DNA from: Nemertoderma westbladi | Taxonomy: Eukaryota > Xenacoelomorpha > Nemertodermatida > Nemertodermatidae | Direction: 5' to 3' | NCBI GenBank assembly: GCA_032718475.1 | Contig: JAUCBJ010001793.1 | Span: 1-64,000, forward strand | DNA length: 64,000 nt | Program-made: the position numbers and the translations under genes | The notes under the pieces: generated by a model | What the model saw: the letters and a program-made list of their open reading frames with translations, nothing else | What the model was told of the DNA's origin: nothing | Database searches by the model: none | Part shown: in pieces, positions 1 through 12,034 of the stretch | Numbering within the stretch: the first letter of the stretch is position 1 | Layout: every line of letters starts with the position of its first letter

Positions 1-1085
1 GCAAGTCGGAAGTCATCAATCAAATATAAATTCCCTCAACAATGTTTACCTATGGTCAGAATGGAAGGGCTATTTACCTATGGTCAGAGAGAGATCCCAC
101 TCTGTAATTTGGCAATTGCTCAAATTCATTCAGTTGAATGGCACAGTAGAGTGAACTAAACTAAATTCCCTCAACAATGTTTGGCTATGGTCTGAAAGAA
201 CTAACAGTCATTCAGCTTGCACAATGTCAATCACCTACAGTATAAAACATTTAGAATGCCACAGTGTGTATCCTGATACAGATAATAAGCAGTGATATAT
301 ATATTTCAAACTATAATGTTAGTGTTAGCCTTACACAGTATCAGTATGAGGCTGAGTAAACATTCCACCTTATAAGCATACTGCCTCCACAGAATTAATG
401 TTGGCCGAAAGATTTAAAAATAAAACAATTATTATTATAAATACAGTGCAATCCAATAGTACCCAACACACTGTGTAACTAACAGTCAATCAGCTTACAC
501 GTCAATTAACATAGAAGAGAGAGTAACCTTGTAGATCGCCATAGAAAGCATTGGGAAGAGTTATTCAGCTGAGGCTGTAATAGCCGGCTAACCCAGTGAA
601 TGATTATAAAGTTGGCACTGTATGTACTTCCTTGTTAGGTGGCTCCCTATAGAATAGCAAACCAACCAGTTGATGTTTGTTTGCACAGAGTGGTTGGTAG
701 GGCCTAAACAAACAGTATGGGTGTACTAAGTATAATACTCTTGGCAACCTCATCTATTTAATACTAAGCCTTGTGTAGAATTGCATTACATAAGTCATTT
801 TTCATCAGGACACCAGCTGTCATGGGTGTTATTTTACCATTGCGCCTATGGCGTTTTTTTCGTTTATCTCTATTTTTCGAGCCCAGAGGCTATGGACGGA
901 GTAGCCGATCATGCCAGGGACCTTAGAATCGCGGTATCTAGATGCTGTGAAAATTTCATCAAAATCGTTAGAGTAGTTTTGGCTGTAGATCAGCCAGCCA
1001 GCCAGCCAGCCAGTCAGCCAGCCAGCCAGCCAGTCAGTCAGTCAACAATTCTTACAGTAATCAAGTCTAACGACTTGCTAACTAG
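1..1085 (+). mobile_element. Family I element, 5' end cut by window
   Basis: This copy starts inside the 5' terminal repeat (GCAAGTCGG at base 1) and ends with CAAGTC-TAAC-GACTTG plus CTAACTAG at 1078-1085. It is essentially identical to 1109-2193 at an offset of 1108, so the two are a recent tandem duplication. The last 270 bases carry the conserved core shared by all array copies: CGCC-TAT-GGCG, TTTCATCAAAATCG, a CAGY microsatellite, then TTCTTACAGTAAT before the 3' hairpin. Short ORFs here occur because all copies share sequence; no protein family is recognisable. Confidence 0.8.
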
Positions 1086-2193
1086 AGACGGCGTCAAGAC
1101 GCCGTTAAGCAAGTCGGAAGTCATCAATCAAATATAAATTCCCTCAACAATGTTTACCTATGGTCAGAATGGAAGGGCTATTTACCTATGGTCAGAGAGA
1201 GATCCCACTCTGTAATTTGGCAATTGCTCAAATTCATTCAGTTGAATGGCACAGTAGAGTGAACTAAACTAAATTCCCTCAACAATGTTTGGCTATGGTC
1301 TGAAAGAACTAACAGTCATTCAGCTTGCACAATGTCAATCACCTACAGTATAAAACATTTAGAATGCCACAGTGTGTATCCTGATACAGATAATAAGCAG
1401 TGATATATATATTTCAAACTATAATGTTAGTGTTAGCCTTACACAGTATCAGTATGAGGCTGAGTAAACATTCCACCTTATAAGCATACTGCCTCCACAG
1501 AATTAATGTTGGCCGAAAGATTTAAAAATAAAACAATTATTATTATAAATACAGTGCAATCCAATAGTACCCAACACACTGTGTAACTAACAGTCAATCA
1601 GCTTACACGTCAATTAACATAGAAGAGAGAGTAACCTTGTAGATCGCCATAGAAAGCATTGGGAAGAGTTATTCAGCTGAGGCTGTAATAGCCGGCTAAC
1701 CCAGTGAATGATTATAAAGTTGGCACTGTATGTACTTCCTTGTTAGGTGGCTCCCTATAGAATAGCAAACCAACCAGTTGATGTTTGTTTGCACAGAGTG
1801 GTTGGTAGGGCCTAAACAAACAGTATGGGTGTACTAAGTATAATACTCTTGGCAACCTCATCTATTTAATACTAAGCCTTGTGTAGAATTGCATTACATA
1901 AGTCATTTTTCATCAGGACACCAGCTGTCATGGGTGTTATTTTACCATTGCGCCTATGGCGTTTTTTTCGTTTATCTCTATTTTTCGAGCCCAGAGGCTA
2001 TGGACGGAGTAGCCGATCATGCCAGGGACCTTAGAATCGCGGTATCTAGATGCTGTGAAAATTTCATCAAAATCGTTAGAGTAGTTTTGGCTGTAGATCA
2101 GCCAGCCAGCCAGCCAGCCAGTCAGCCAGCCAGCCAGCCAGTCAGTCAGTCAACAATTCTTACAGTAATCAAGTCTAACGACTTGCTAACTAG
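1086..2193 (+). mobile_element. Family I element, 1108 bp, complete
   Basis: It opens with hairpin ACGGCGTC-AA-GACGCCGT and AGCAAGTCG, and closes with CAAGTC-TAAC-GACTTGCTAACTAG. The 9-bp AGCAAGTCG at the 5' end is the reverse complement of CGACTTGCT at the 3' end. It is a near-exact copy of the preceding unit. A (CAGC/CAGT)n microsatellite lies at about 2098-2150. It contains no coding sequence I can support. Confidence 0.85.
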
Positions 2194-3684
2194 TGACGGG
2201 CCTAGCGGCCCGATAAGGAACCGACTTTTTATTTTAAATAAAAGAGACAACGAGAATTAGTATAGAACTAATAATTATGTAAAAATACAATCATATTTCA
2301 TACAATAATTATTAATAAATTCGATCTATTATTAGTTGCTCAATTCTAGAACAAAATCGACCTGCAACTAGTGAAGACCTCGTTTTGGAATTTCGAAACC
2401 ACGCTGGTGCGATGCGCGATATCGTGTTTAGTTAATAAATCGAAAACTCCATCAATTCATGTGCAACCAGTAATAAGAAATCGCGATAAATGTAATTAAA
2501 TAAAAATTATTCTAGAAAAATTTTCCTCAAAAAGTATGACGTCTTGGCATTGGTGACGCGAAACTAGGCTAGTGAGATTCAGGATATTGCGTTTAATATA
2601 AAAATCGAAAACGCTATCGAATTCCGTAAAGGCGTTAATAAAATACTGCAACTTTTTTGAAATTTGTAAAATTCTAGAACTAGAAAAAATTAATTTTTGA
2701 ACGGCGCTGTTTGGGTTTTCGAAACATGGATAGGCTGAAAGAGGACATCGAATTAAGTTGAAAAATGAAAACCCCATCGAATTTGGACAAAGCGTTCCGG
2801 AGTTATAGCGGATCGAAAAAAATTGACCCCCCCCAGTCGCCAAAAATTTACAGTAATTTAAAATTTTGCAAAAAAAATTTTTTGCGTTATTTTTGATGGC
2901 GAATCGATTGGCAGTACTGGCTATGAAAAATTTTTTTTTGAAATTATTGGTCAAAAAAAAAACATGGAAAAAGTATATTTTTAAAAAGATTTGATGTCTT
3001 TGCCTATGGTGAGAGAATGATCCAACTCTGTAACTTGGCAATCGCTCAAATCCATTCAGCTGAATAGCACAGTAGAGTAAACTAAAGTAAATTCCCTATA
3101 CAATGTTCTGAAGGGGAGACTGACAGAGAGTAATCCAACAAAAAAACATTTTGCAATAATGTTGGCATTAATGTAGCCAACTTACTGTGTACGTAACAGT
3201 CGAGTCATTCAGCTTACATTAGCAGAGTGAGATATTCCCATAGATTGCATTGGGAAGAGTAATTCAGCTGAGGCTATAATAGATTTCAAACTAAACCAAC
3301 CACCAGTCAATGTTTGCTTTGACAGAGAGTGCAGGGCCTAAACAAACAGTATGGGTGTACTAAGTATAATAATCTTGGCAACCTCATCGATTTATTACTA
3401 AGCCTTGTGTAGAAATGCATTACATAAACCATTTTTCATCAGGACACCAGCTGTCATTGGTGTTATTTTACCATTGCGCCTATGGCGTTTTTTCGTTTAT
3501 GTCTATTTTTCGAGCCCAGAGGCTATGGACGGAGTAGCCGATCATGCCAGGGACCTTAGAATCGCGGTATCTAGATGCTGTGAAAATTTCATCAAAATCG
3601 TTAGAGCAGTTTTGGCTGTAGATCAGTCAGTCAGCCAGTCAGCTAACAATTCTTACAGTAATGAACCTCTCGGTTCCTAACTAG
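2194..3684 (+). mobile_element. Family II element, 1491 bp, complete
   Basis: It opens with CGGGCC-TAGC-GGCCCG and AGGAACCGA, and closes with GAACC-TCTC-GGTTCCTAACTAG. AGGAACCGA and TCGGTTCCT form a 9-bp terminal inverted repeat. After the 5' end comes an AT-rich module (about 2239-3050) found in other family II copies, then the common core. The minus-strand ORF at 2496-3041 recurs in altered or broken form in other copies and matches no protein I recognise. Confidence 0.85.
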
Positions 3685-5286
3685 AGACGGCGTCAAGACG
3701 CCGTTAAGCAAGTCGGAAGTCGTCAATCAAAGGTAAGTTCCCTCAACAATGTTTACCTTTGTTCAGAAGGGAAGTGTTATTTATCTATGGTCAGAGAGAG
3801 ATCCCACTCTGTAATTTGGCAATTGCTCAAATCCATTCAGCTGAATGACTCAGTAGAGTAAACTAAAGTAAATTCCCTCAGCCTCAACAATGTTTGCCTA
3901 TGGTGTGAAGGGAATCTGACAGAGAATAATCTTAGCCACTAAATGTCATTCACCTAACAAAACATTTTGAATGCCACAGTGATTAACCCAATACAGATAA
4001 TAAGCAGTTATTTTTATATTTCAAACTATAATGTTAGTGTAAGCCTTACAGAGTATCAGTATGAGGCTGAGTAAACATTCCGCCTTATAAGCACACAGCC
4101 TCCACAGTATTAATGTTGGCCAAAAGATTTAAAAATAAAATACAGTGCAATAGTACTCTGTAACCTACAGTCATTCAGCTTGCACTAAATATCAATCACC
4201 TATAAAACATTTAAACATTTTGAATGCCACAGTGTGTAACCTGATACAGATAATAAGCAGTGATTTTTATGTTTTAAACTATAACGTTAGTGTTAGACTT
4301 ACAGTGTATCAGTATGAAGCTGAGTAAACATTCGCCTTATAAGCATACAACCTCCAAAATATTAATGTTGGACGAAAGATTTAAAAATAAAATACAGTGC
4401 AGTAGTACTCTGTAACTAACAGTCATTCAGCTTGCACTAAATGTCAATCACCTATAAAACATTTTGAATGCCACAGTGATTATTAACCCAATACAGATAA
4501 TAAGAAGTGATTTTTATATTTCAAACTATAATGTTAGTCTTAGCCTTACAGAGTATCAGTATAAGGCTGAGTAAACATTCCACCTTATAAGCATACAGCC
4601 TCCACAGTATTAATGTTGGCATTAATGTAGCCGATACACTGTATACCTAATAGTCATTCAGCAGGGGGAAGAGTTATTCAGCTGAGGCGGTAATAGATTG
4701 CAAACTAAACCAACCAGTTGGCAGCCTCATCGATTTATACTAAGCCTGTGTAGAAAGAACCACAAACGAAATCAACCAGTTAATATTTGCTTTGACAGAG
4801 AGTGCAGGGCCTAAACAAACAGTATGGGTGTACTAAGTACAATAATCTTGGCAACCTCATCGATTTATTACTAAGCCTTGTGTAGAAATGCATTAGATAA
4901 GCCATTTTTCATCAGGACACCAGCTGTCATTGGTGTTATTTTACCATTGCGCCTATGGCGTTTTTTTCGTTTATCTCTTTTTTTCGAACACAGAGGCTAT
5001 GGACGGAGTAGCCGATCATGCCAGGGACCTTAGAATCGCGGTATCTAGATGCTGTGAAAATTTCATCAAAATCGTTAGAGTAGTTTTGGCTGTAGGTCAG
5101 TCAGTCAGTCAGTCAGTCAGTCAGTCAATCAGTCAGCCACGAGCAATTCTTACAGTAATCAAGTCTAACGACTTGCTAAAGAGTAGTTTTGGCTGTAGGT
5201 CAGTCAGTCAGTCAGTCAGTCAGTCAGTCAATCAGTCAGCCACGAGCAATTCTTACAGTAATCAAGTCTAACGACTTGCTAACTAG
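3685..5286 (+). mobile_element. Family I element, 1602 bp, with 103-bp internal duplication
   Basis: It has family I ends at both sides. Its body is nearly identical to the copy at 16244-17742 (offset 12,559). The 103-base length difference is a tandem duplication near the 3' end: GAGTAGTTTTGGCTGTAGG occurs at 5078 and again at 5181, so the CAGT microsatellite and the CAAGTC-TAAC-GACTTG hairpin are both doubled. Internally, several 200-300 bp segments are themselves tandem-like; the sequence around TCAAACTATAATGTTAGT recurs about every 240 bases. Confidence 0.85.
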
Positions 5287-7597
5287 TGACGGGCCTAGCG
5301 GCCCGATAAGGAACCGACTTTTCATTTCAAATAAAAGAGACAACGAGCTCGGCTCGGTCTGGCATGATTGGGCCCGATTCAGTTCGACTTGGCTTGATCG
5401 GCTCGGTTTGGCTCGATTGGGCTCGACTCGACTCAGCTCGATTCGGCTCAATCGGCTCGATTGGTCTCGACTCAGATCGGTTGGGCTCGAATCAGCTCGA
5501 TTGGGGTTGACTCGGCTCGATTTGGCTCAACTTGGCTCAGTCCGGCTCGACTGGGCTCGGTCCGGCTCAATTGGGCTCGACTAGGGTTGATTGAGCTCGA
5601 CTCGGCTCTATTGGGCTCGACTCGATTCGATTGGGCTTAACTCGGCTCAGTCTGGCTCGACTCGGCTTGATTATGCTCAACTCGGCTCTGTCCGGCTCGA
5701 CTCAGCTCGGTTGGGCTCGAATCGGCTCGATTGGGGTTGACTCGGCTCGATTTGGCTCAACTTGGCTCAGTCCGGCTCGACTGGGCTCGGTCCGGCTCAA
5801 TTGGGCTCGGCTAGGCTTGATTGAGCTCAACTCGGCTCCGTCCGGCTCGACTCAGCTCGATTGGGCTCGACTCGGCTTGATTGGTCTCGACTCGACTCAG
5901 TCCGGCTCAATTTGGCGTGACATGGCTCGACTCGGCTCGATTGGGTTCTGCTCTGCTCGGTCTGAGTCGACTCAGCTTGATTCGGCTCAATTGGCTCGAT
6001 TGGGTTCGACTCGGCTCAGTCCGGCTCTCGACTTGGCTCAATTGGGCTTGATTCGACTCAATCGATTGGGATTGATTGGGCTTGACTCGGCTCGATTTGG
6101 CTCAAATTGGCCCAGTCTGGCACGATTGGGCTCGGTCCCGCTCAATTGAGCTCGACTAGGATTGATTGGGCTCTACTCGGCTCTATTGGGCTCGACTCGA
6201 CTCGATTGGGCTTGACTCGGCTCAGTCTGGCTTGCTCGGCTTGATTGGGCTCAACTCGGCTCCATTCGGGTGAAGACCTCGTTTTGGAATTTCGAAACCA
6301 CGCTGGTGCGATGCGCGATATCGTGTTTAGTTAATAAATTTAAAACTCCATCAATTCATGTGCAAATAAGAAATCGCGATAAATGTAATTAAATAAAAAT
6401 TATTCTAGAAAACTTTTCCTCAAAAAGTATGAAGTCTTGGCATTGGTGACGCGAAACTAGGCTATTGAGATTCAGGATATTGCGTTTAATATAAAAATCG
6501 AAAACGCTATCGAATTCCGTAAAGGCGTTAATAAAATACTGAAACTTTTTTGAAATTTGTAAAATTCTAGAACTGGAAAAAATTATTTTTTGAACGGCGC
6601 TGTTTGGGGTTTGGAAACATGGATAGGCTGAAAGAGGACATCTAATTAAGTTGAAAAATGAAAACCCCATCGAATTTGGACAAAGCGTTCCGGAGTTATA
6701 GCGGATCGAAAAAAATTGACCCCCCCCAGTCGCCAAAAATTTACAGTAATTTAAAATTTTGCAAAAAAAATTTTTTGCGTTATTTTTGATGGCGAATCGA
6801 TTGGCAGTACTGGCTACGAAAAATTTTTTTTTGAAATTTTTGGTCAGAAAAAAAACATGGAAAAAGTATATTTTTAAAAAGATTTGATGTCTTTGCCTAT
6901 GGTCAGAGAATGATCCAACTCTGTAACTTGGCAATCGCTCAAATCCATTCAGCTGAATGGCACAGTAGAGTAAACTAAAGTAAATTCCCTATACAATGTT
7001 CTGAAGGGGTGACTGACAGAGAGTAATCCAACAATAAAACATTTTGCAATAATGTTGGCATTAATGTAGCCAACTCACTGTGTACTTAACAGTCATTCAG
7101 CTTACATTAGCAGAGTGAGATATTACCATAGATTGCATTGGGGAGAGTAATTCAGCTGAGGCGATATTAGATTTCAAACTAAACCAACCAGTTCATAATG
7201 TTTGCTTTGACAGAGAGTGGTGGCCTATACAAACAGTATGGGTGTACTGAGTATAATAATCTTGGCAACCTCATCGATTTATTACTAAGCCTTCTGTAGA
7301 AATGCATTACATAAGCCATTTTTCATCACGACACCAGCTGTCATGGGTGTTATTTTACCATTGCGCCTATGGCGTTTTTTCGTTTATGTCTATTTTTCGA
7401 GCCCACGGCTCATGGACGAAATAGCGGACCGAAATACCAGGGACCTTAGAATCGCGGTATCTAGCCGCTGTGAAAATTTCATCAAAATCGTTAGAGTAGT
7501 TTTGGCTGTAGATTAGTCAGTCAGTCAGTCAGCCAGCCAGCCAGCCAGCCAGTCTCGAGCAATTCTTACAGTAATGAACCTCTCGGTTCCTAACTAG
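5287..7597 (+). mobile_element. Family II element, 2311 bp, with degenerate GGCTC array
   Basis: It has family II 5' hairpin and AGGAACCGA, and ends GAACC-TCTC-GGTTCCTAACTAG. The pentamer-like array (5348-6263) replaces the start of the AT-rich module, which resumes at GTGAAGACCTCG near 6271. The core follows at about 7337-7597. A second core copy begins in the next unit only 70 bases after the boundary. Confidence 0.8.
5348..6263. repeat. Degenerate GGCTC-derived minisatellite
   Basis: About 0.9 kb of units such as GGCTCGATTG, GGCTCGACTC and GGCTCAGTCC, mostly 10-bp steps built from the GGCTC pentamer with point changes. It sits at the same place in a family II element (just after AGAGACAACGAG) as the pure arrays at 7993 and 14231. 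It therefore looks like an older or diverged form of the same insertion-site array. Long ORFs rich in G, S, R and L arise only from the repeat. Confidence 0.9.
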
Positions 7598-7931
7598 AGA
7601 CGGCGTCAAGACGCCGTTAAGCAAGTCGGAAGTCATCAATCAAATGTAAATTCCATCAACAAGCTGTCATTGGTGTTATTTTACCATTGCGCCTATGGCG
7701 TTTTTTCGTTTATGTCTATTTTTCGAGCCCACGGCTCATGGACGAAATAGCGGAACATACCAGGGACCTTAGAATCGCGGTATCTAGCCGCTGTGAAAAT
7801 TTCATCAAAATCGTTAGAGTAGTTTTGGCTGTAGATCAGCCAGCCAGCCAGCCAGCCAGTCAGCCAGCCAGCCAGCCAGTCAATCAGCCAACAATTCTTA
7901 CAGTAATCAAGTCCTACGACTTGCTAACTAG
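7598..7931 (+). mobile_element. Family I short element, 334 bp
   Basis: It has complete family I ends but only about 60 bases of 5' sequence before the conserved core, so it is an internal-deletion derivative. The hairpin loop is CTAC instead of TAAC (CAAGTC-CTAC-GACTTG). Two further copies of exactly 334 bp lie at 10106 and 13836. Confidence 0.85.
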
Positions 7932-7992
7932 TGACGGGCCTAGCGGCCCGATAAGGAACCGACTTTTTATTTCAAATAAAAGAGACAACGAG

Positions 7993-9011
7993 CTCGGCTC
8001 GGTCTTGCACGATTGGGCACGATTAAGTTCGACTTGGCTTGATTGGCTCGGTTTGGCTCGATTAGGCTCGGCTCGGCTCGGTTCGGCTCGGCTCGGCTCG
8101 GCTCGGCTCGGCTCGGCTCGGCTCGGCTCGGCTCGGCTCGGCTCGGCTCGGCTCGGCTCGGCTCGGCTTGGCTCGGCTCGGCTCGGCTAGGCTCGGCTCG
8201 GCTCGATTAGGCTCGGCTCAGCTCGGCTCGGCTTGGCTCGGCCTGGCTCGGCTTGGCTCGGCTCGGCTCGGCTCGGCTCGGCTCGGCTCGGCTCGGCTCG
8301 GCTCGGCTCGGCTCGGCTCGGCTCGGCTCAGCTCAGCTCGGCTCGGCTCGGCTCAGCTCGGCTCGGCTCGGCTCGACTCGGCTCGGCTCGGCTCGGCTTG
8401 GCTCGGCCTGGCTCGGCTTGGCTCAGCCTGGCTCGGCTCGGCTTGGCTCGGCCTGGCTCGGCTCGGCACGGCTCGGCTCGGCTCGGCTCGGCTCGGCTCG
8501 GCTCGGCTCGGCTCGGCTCGGCTCGGCTCGGCTCGGCTCGGCTCGGCTCGGCTCGGCTCGGCTCGGCTCGGCTCGGTTCGGCTCGGCTCGGCTCGGCTCG
8601 GCTCGGCTCGGCTCGGCTCGGCTCGGCTCGGCTCGGCTCGGCTCGGCTCGGCTCGGCTCGGCTCGGCTCGGCTCGGCTCGGCTCGGCTCGGCTCGGCTCG
8701 GCTCGGCACGGCTCGGCTCGGTTCGGCTCGGCTTGGCTCGGCTCGGCTCGGCTCGTCTTGGCTCGGCTCGGCTCGGCTCGGCTCGGCTCGGCTCGGCTCG
8801 GCTCGGCTCGGCTCGGCTCGGCTCGGCTCGGCTCGGCTCGGCTCGGCTCGGCTCGGCTCGGCTCGGCTCGGCTCGGCTCGGCTCGGCTCGGCTCGGCTCG
8901 GCTCGGCTCGGCTCGGCTCGGCTCGGCTCGGCTCGGCTCGGCTCGGCTCGGCTCGGCTCGGCTCGGCTCGGCTCGGCTCGGCTTGGCTCGGCTCGGCTCG
9001 GCTTGGCTCGG
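7993..9011. repeat. (GGCTC)n microsatellite, about 1.0 kb
   Basis: About 200 near-perfect GGCTC pentamers (GAGCC on the other strand), with occasional GGCTT, GGCTA, GGCAC and GGCCT variants. It opens all six frames over long stretches and so yields spurious ORFs of repeating GSARL or EPSRA. It is G+C-rich within an AT-rich region. Confidence 0.98.
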
Positions 9012-9025
9012 TCTGAGTCGACTCC

Positions 9026-9290
9026 CCGTGCTGCTCGAAGGGCGCAAATACATATATCGAAGGGTCAAAGCAAAACTCACGTGCTGCTCGAAGGGACAAA
9101 GTCAAACAATGTGTCTATTATTTGATGTAATTCACGTGCTGCTCGAAGGGCGCAAATACATATATCGAAGGGTCAAAGCAAAACTCACGTGCTGCTCGAA
9201 GGGACAAAGTCAAACATTGTGTCTATTATTTGATCATCTCACGTGCTGCTAGAAGGGCGCAACTACATATATCGAAACAAGCCCCTGTCT
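9026..9290. repeat. CTGCTCGAAGGG tandem block
   Basis: Just after the GGCTC array are two direct repeats of about 110 bases, each with GTGCTGCTCGAAGGGCGC, ATATATCGAAGGGTCAAAGC and GTCAAACA.TGTGTCTATTATTTGAT, plus a third partial copy. Equivalent blocks follow the arrays at 12766-13030 and 15151-15420. The 15.2-kb copy has an extra GAAGCC insertion. Confidence 0.9.
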
Positions 9291-10105
9291 TGTATTTTAA
9301 TTATATCAGAAATCGTTGCCTTCAGTACAAATATCTAAAAATTCATTCACCTGAAGTATGGGTAACATTATAAATTCGTTTTTCGCACAGTAGAGTTAAC
9401 TAAGCAAATACCCTCCAGGTTGACTGAATGATTTTATTAATGTTTGCCATGCATAATGTACTATATTTGGGTCCCATGACCCACCCCATTGAACAGCTTT
9501 GCTTACATCTGATAGAAAGTAATCCCAAATTAACTTCCCTCTACGAAAATTATTTTAATTAAATACATACAACATAGCAGTCAACTCTGCTATCAACAGT
9601 ACACAATAACTAAAATGGCATTCAGCTTACCAGCTATTCGCATTAAGCTAATAGATATTCGATTTCATTGGATTCAGTGAGTGTGTGAGGGCTATTGGGA
9701 GAGCAATCAGCTTATGATGTAATACATTAGAATCCCACAGCTTTTGTTTGCTTACTGTCTGAGTTGTAGAGTGAGGATAATACTTGGCAGAGAAAGCATT
9801 TCCTTGTTAGGTGGCCATTCCTATAGAATAGCATTACTAGGCCATCTCTATGCATTTTTCATGAGTGCCAGCTGGTGTTTTTATCATTGCGCCTATGGCG
9901 TTTTTTCGTTTATGTCTATTTTTCGAGCCCACGGCTCATGGACAAAATAGCGGAACATTCCAGGGACCTTAGAATCGCGGTATCTAGATGCTGTGAAAAT
10001 TTCATCAAAATCGTTAGAGCAGTTTTGGCTGTAGATCAGTCAGCCAGCCAGTCAGTCAGTCAGCTAACAATTCTTACAGTAATGAACCTCTCGGTTCCTA
10101 ACTAG

Positions 10106-10439
10106 AGACGGCGTCAAGACGCCGTTAAGCAAGTCGGAAGTCATCAATCAAATGTAAATTCCATCAACAAGCTGTCATTGGTGTTATTTTACCATTGCGC
10201 CTATGGCGTTTTTTCGTTTATGTCTATTTTTCGAGCCCACGGCTCATGGACGAAATAGCGGAACATACCAGGGACCTTAGAATCGCGGTATCTAGCCGCT
10301 GTGAAAATTTCATCAAAATCGTTAGAGTAGTTTTGGCTGTAGATCAGCCAGCCAGCCAGCCAGCCAGTCAGCCAGCCAGCCAGCCAGTCAATCAGCCAAC
10401 AATTCTTACAGTAATCAAGTCCTACGACTTGCTAACTAG
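10106..10439 (+). mobile_element. Family I short element, 334 bp
   Basis: Same length and layout as 7598-7931 and 13836-14169: ACGGCGTC hairpin, AGCAAGTCG, short spacer, core, CAAGTC-CTAC-GACTTGCTAACTAG. The three are practically identical, which implies recent amplification together with their neighbours. Confidence 0.85.
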
Positions 10440-12034
10440 TGACGGGCCTAGCGGCCCGATAAGGAACCGACTTTTTATTTTAAATAAAAGAGACAACGAG
10501 AATTAGTATAGAACTAATAATTATGTAAAAATACAATCACATTTCATACAATAATTATTAATAAATTCGATCTATTATTAGTTGCTCAATTCTAGAACAA
10601 AATCGACCTGCAACTAGTGAAGACCTCGTTTTGGAATTTCGAAACCACGCTGGTGCGATGCGCGATATCGTGTTTAGTTAATAAATTGATAACTCCATCA
10701 ATTCATGTGCAACCGGTAATAAGAAATCGCGATAAATGTAATTAAATAAAAATTATTCTAGAAAAATTTTCCTCAAAAAGTATGAAGTCTTGGCGTTGGT
10801 GCCGCAAAACTAGGCTAGTGAGATTCAGGATATTGCGTTTAATATAAAAATCGAAAACGCTATCGAATTCCGTAAAGGCGTTTATAAAATACTGCAACTT
10901 TTTTGAAATTTGTAAAATTCTAGAACTAGAAAAAATTAATTTTTGAACGGTGCTGTTTGGGGTTTCGAAAAATGGATAGGCTGAAAGAGGACGTCGAATT
11001 AAGTTGAAAAATAAAAACCCCATCGAATTTGGACAAAGCGTTCCGGAGTTATAGCGGATCGAAAAAAATTGACCCCCCCCAGTCGTCAAAAATTTACAGT
11101 AATTTAAAATTTTGCAAAAAAATTTTTTTGCGTTATTTTTGATGGCGAATCGATTGGCAGTACTGGCTACAAAAATTTTTTTTTGAAATTTTTGGTCAGA
11201 AAAAAAACATGGAAAAAGTATCTTTTTAAAAAGATTTGATGTCTTTGCCTATGGTCAGAGAATGATCCAACTCTGTAACTTGGCAATTGCTCAAATCCAT
11301 TCAGCTGAATGGCACAGTAGAGTAAACTAAACTATATTCCCTATACAATGTTCTGAAGGGGAGACTGACAGAGAGTAATCCAACAATAAAACATTTTGCA
11401 ATAATGTTGGTCTTAGCCTTACAGAGTATCAGTATAAGGCTGAGTAAACATTCCACCTTATAAGCATACAGCCTCCACAGTATTAATGTTGGCATTAATG
11501 TAGCCGATACACTGTATACCTAATAGTCATTCAGCAGGGGGAAGAGTTATTCAGCTGAGGCGGTAATAGATTGCAAACTAAACCAACCAGTTGGCAGCCT
11601 CATCGATTTATACTAAGCCTGTGTAGAACCACAAACTAAATCAACCAGTTAATATTTGCTTTGACAGAGACTGAGGGCCTAAACAAACAGTATGGGTGTA
11701 CTAAGTACAATAATCTTGGCAACCTCATCGATTTATATACTAAGCCTTGTGTAGAAATCCATTACATAAGCCATTTTTCATCACGACACCAGCTGTTATT
11801 GGTGTTATTTTACCATTGCGCCTATGGCGTTTTTTCGTTTATGTCTATTTTTCGAGCCCACGGCTCATGGACGAAATAGCAGAACATACCAGGGACCTTA
11901 GAATCGCGGTATCTAGCCGCTGTGAAAATTTCATCAAAATCGTTAGAGTAGTTTTGGCTGTAGATTAGCCAGTCAATCAATCAATCAATCAGCAAACAAT
12001 TCTTACAGTAATGAACCTCTCGGTTCCTAACTAG
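10440..12034 (+). mobile_element. Family II element, 1595 bp, no GGCTC array
   Basis: It has family II ends. The AT-rich module (about 10,498-11,270) directly follows AGAGACAACGAG where other copies carry GGCTC. Downstream sequence (about 11,400-11,780) resembles part of the family I copy at 4550-4930, so the interior is mosaic. The core ends with GAACC-TCTC-GGTTCCTAACTAG. Confidence 0.85.

Larger units (their letters stand above)
7932..10105 (+). mobile_element. Family II element, 2174 bp, with pure GGCTC array
   Basis: It has family II ends at both sides. In order it contains: 5' hairpin, (GGCTC)n array, two 100-bp repeats containing CTGCTCGAAGGG, about 600 bases of AT-rich sequence, and the core. 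The same layout occurs at 14170-16243 and, in part, at 12035-13835. Confidence 0.85.

Noticed and set aside
781-1137. Plus-strand ORFs with MHYISHF...QPASQPASQ
   Set aside because: They come from the structured core and CAGC/CAGT microsatellite of the array elements. The frame differs between copies and stops are not conserved.
2496-3041. 181-codon minus-strand ORF repeated at 6389-6934 and, shortened, at 10742, 18302 and 19533
   Set aside because: It is conserved only because the element copies are recent duplicates. Copies are broken by frameshifts and changes in A/C-run length, and the composition (F, K, N, I) is that of AT-rich DNA with no family signature.
8168-9252. Several overlapping ORFs of 250-340 codons rich in GSARL or EPSRA
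   Set aside because: They are six-frame readings of the GGCTC pentamer array, which lacks stop codons; the same applies to the arrays at 12.4 and 14.2-15.2 kb and the degenerate array at 5.3-6.3 kb.
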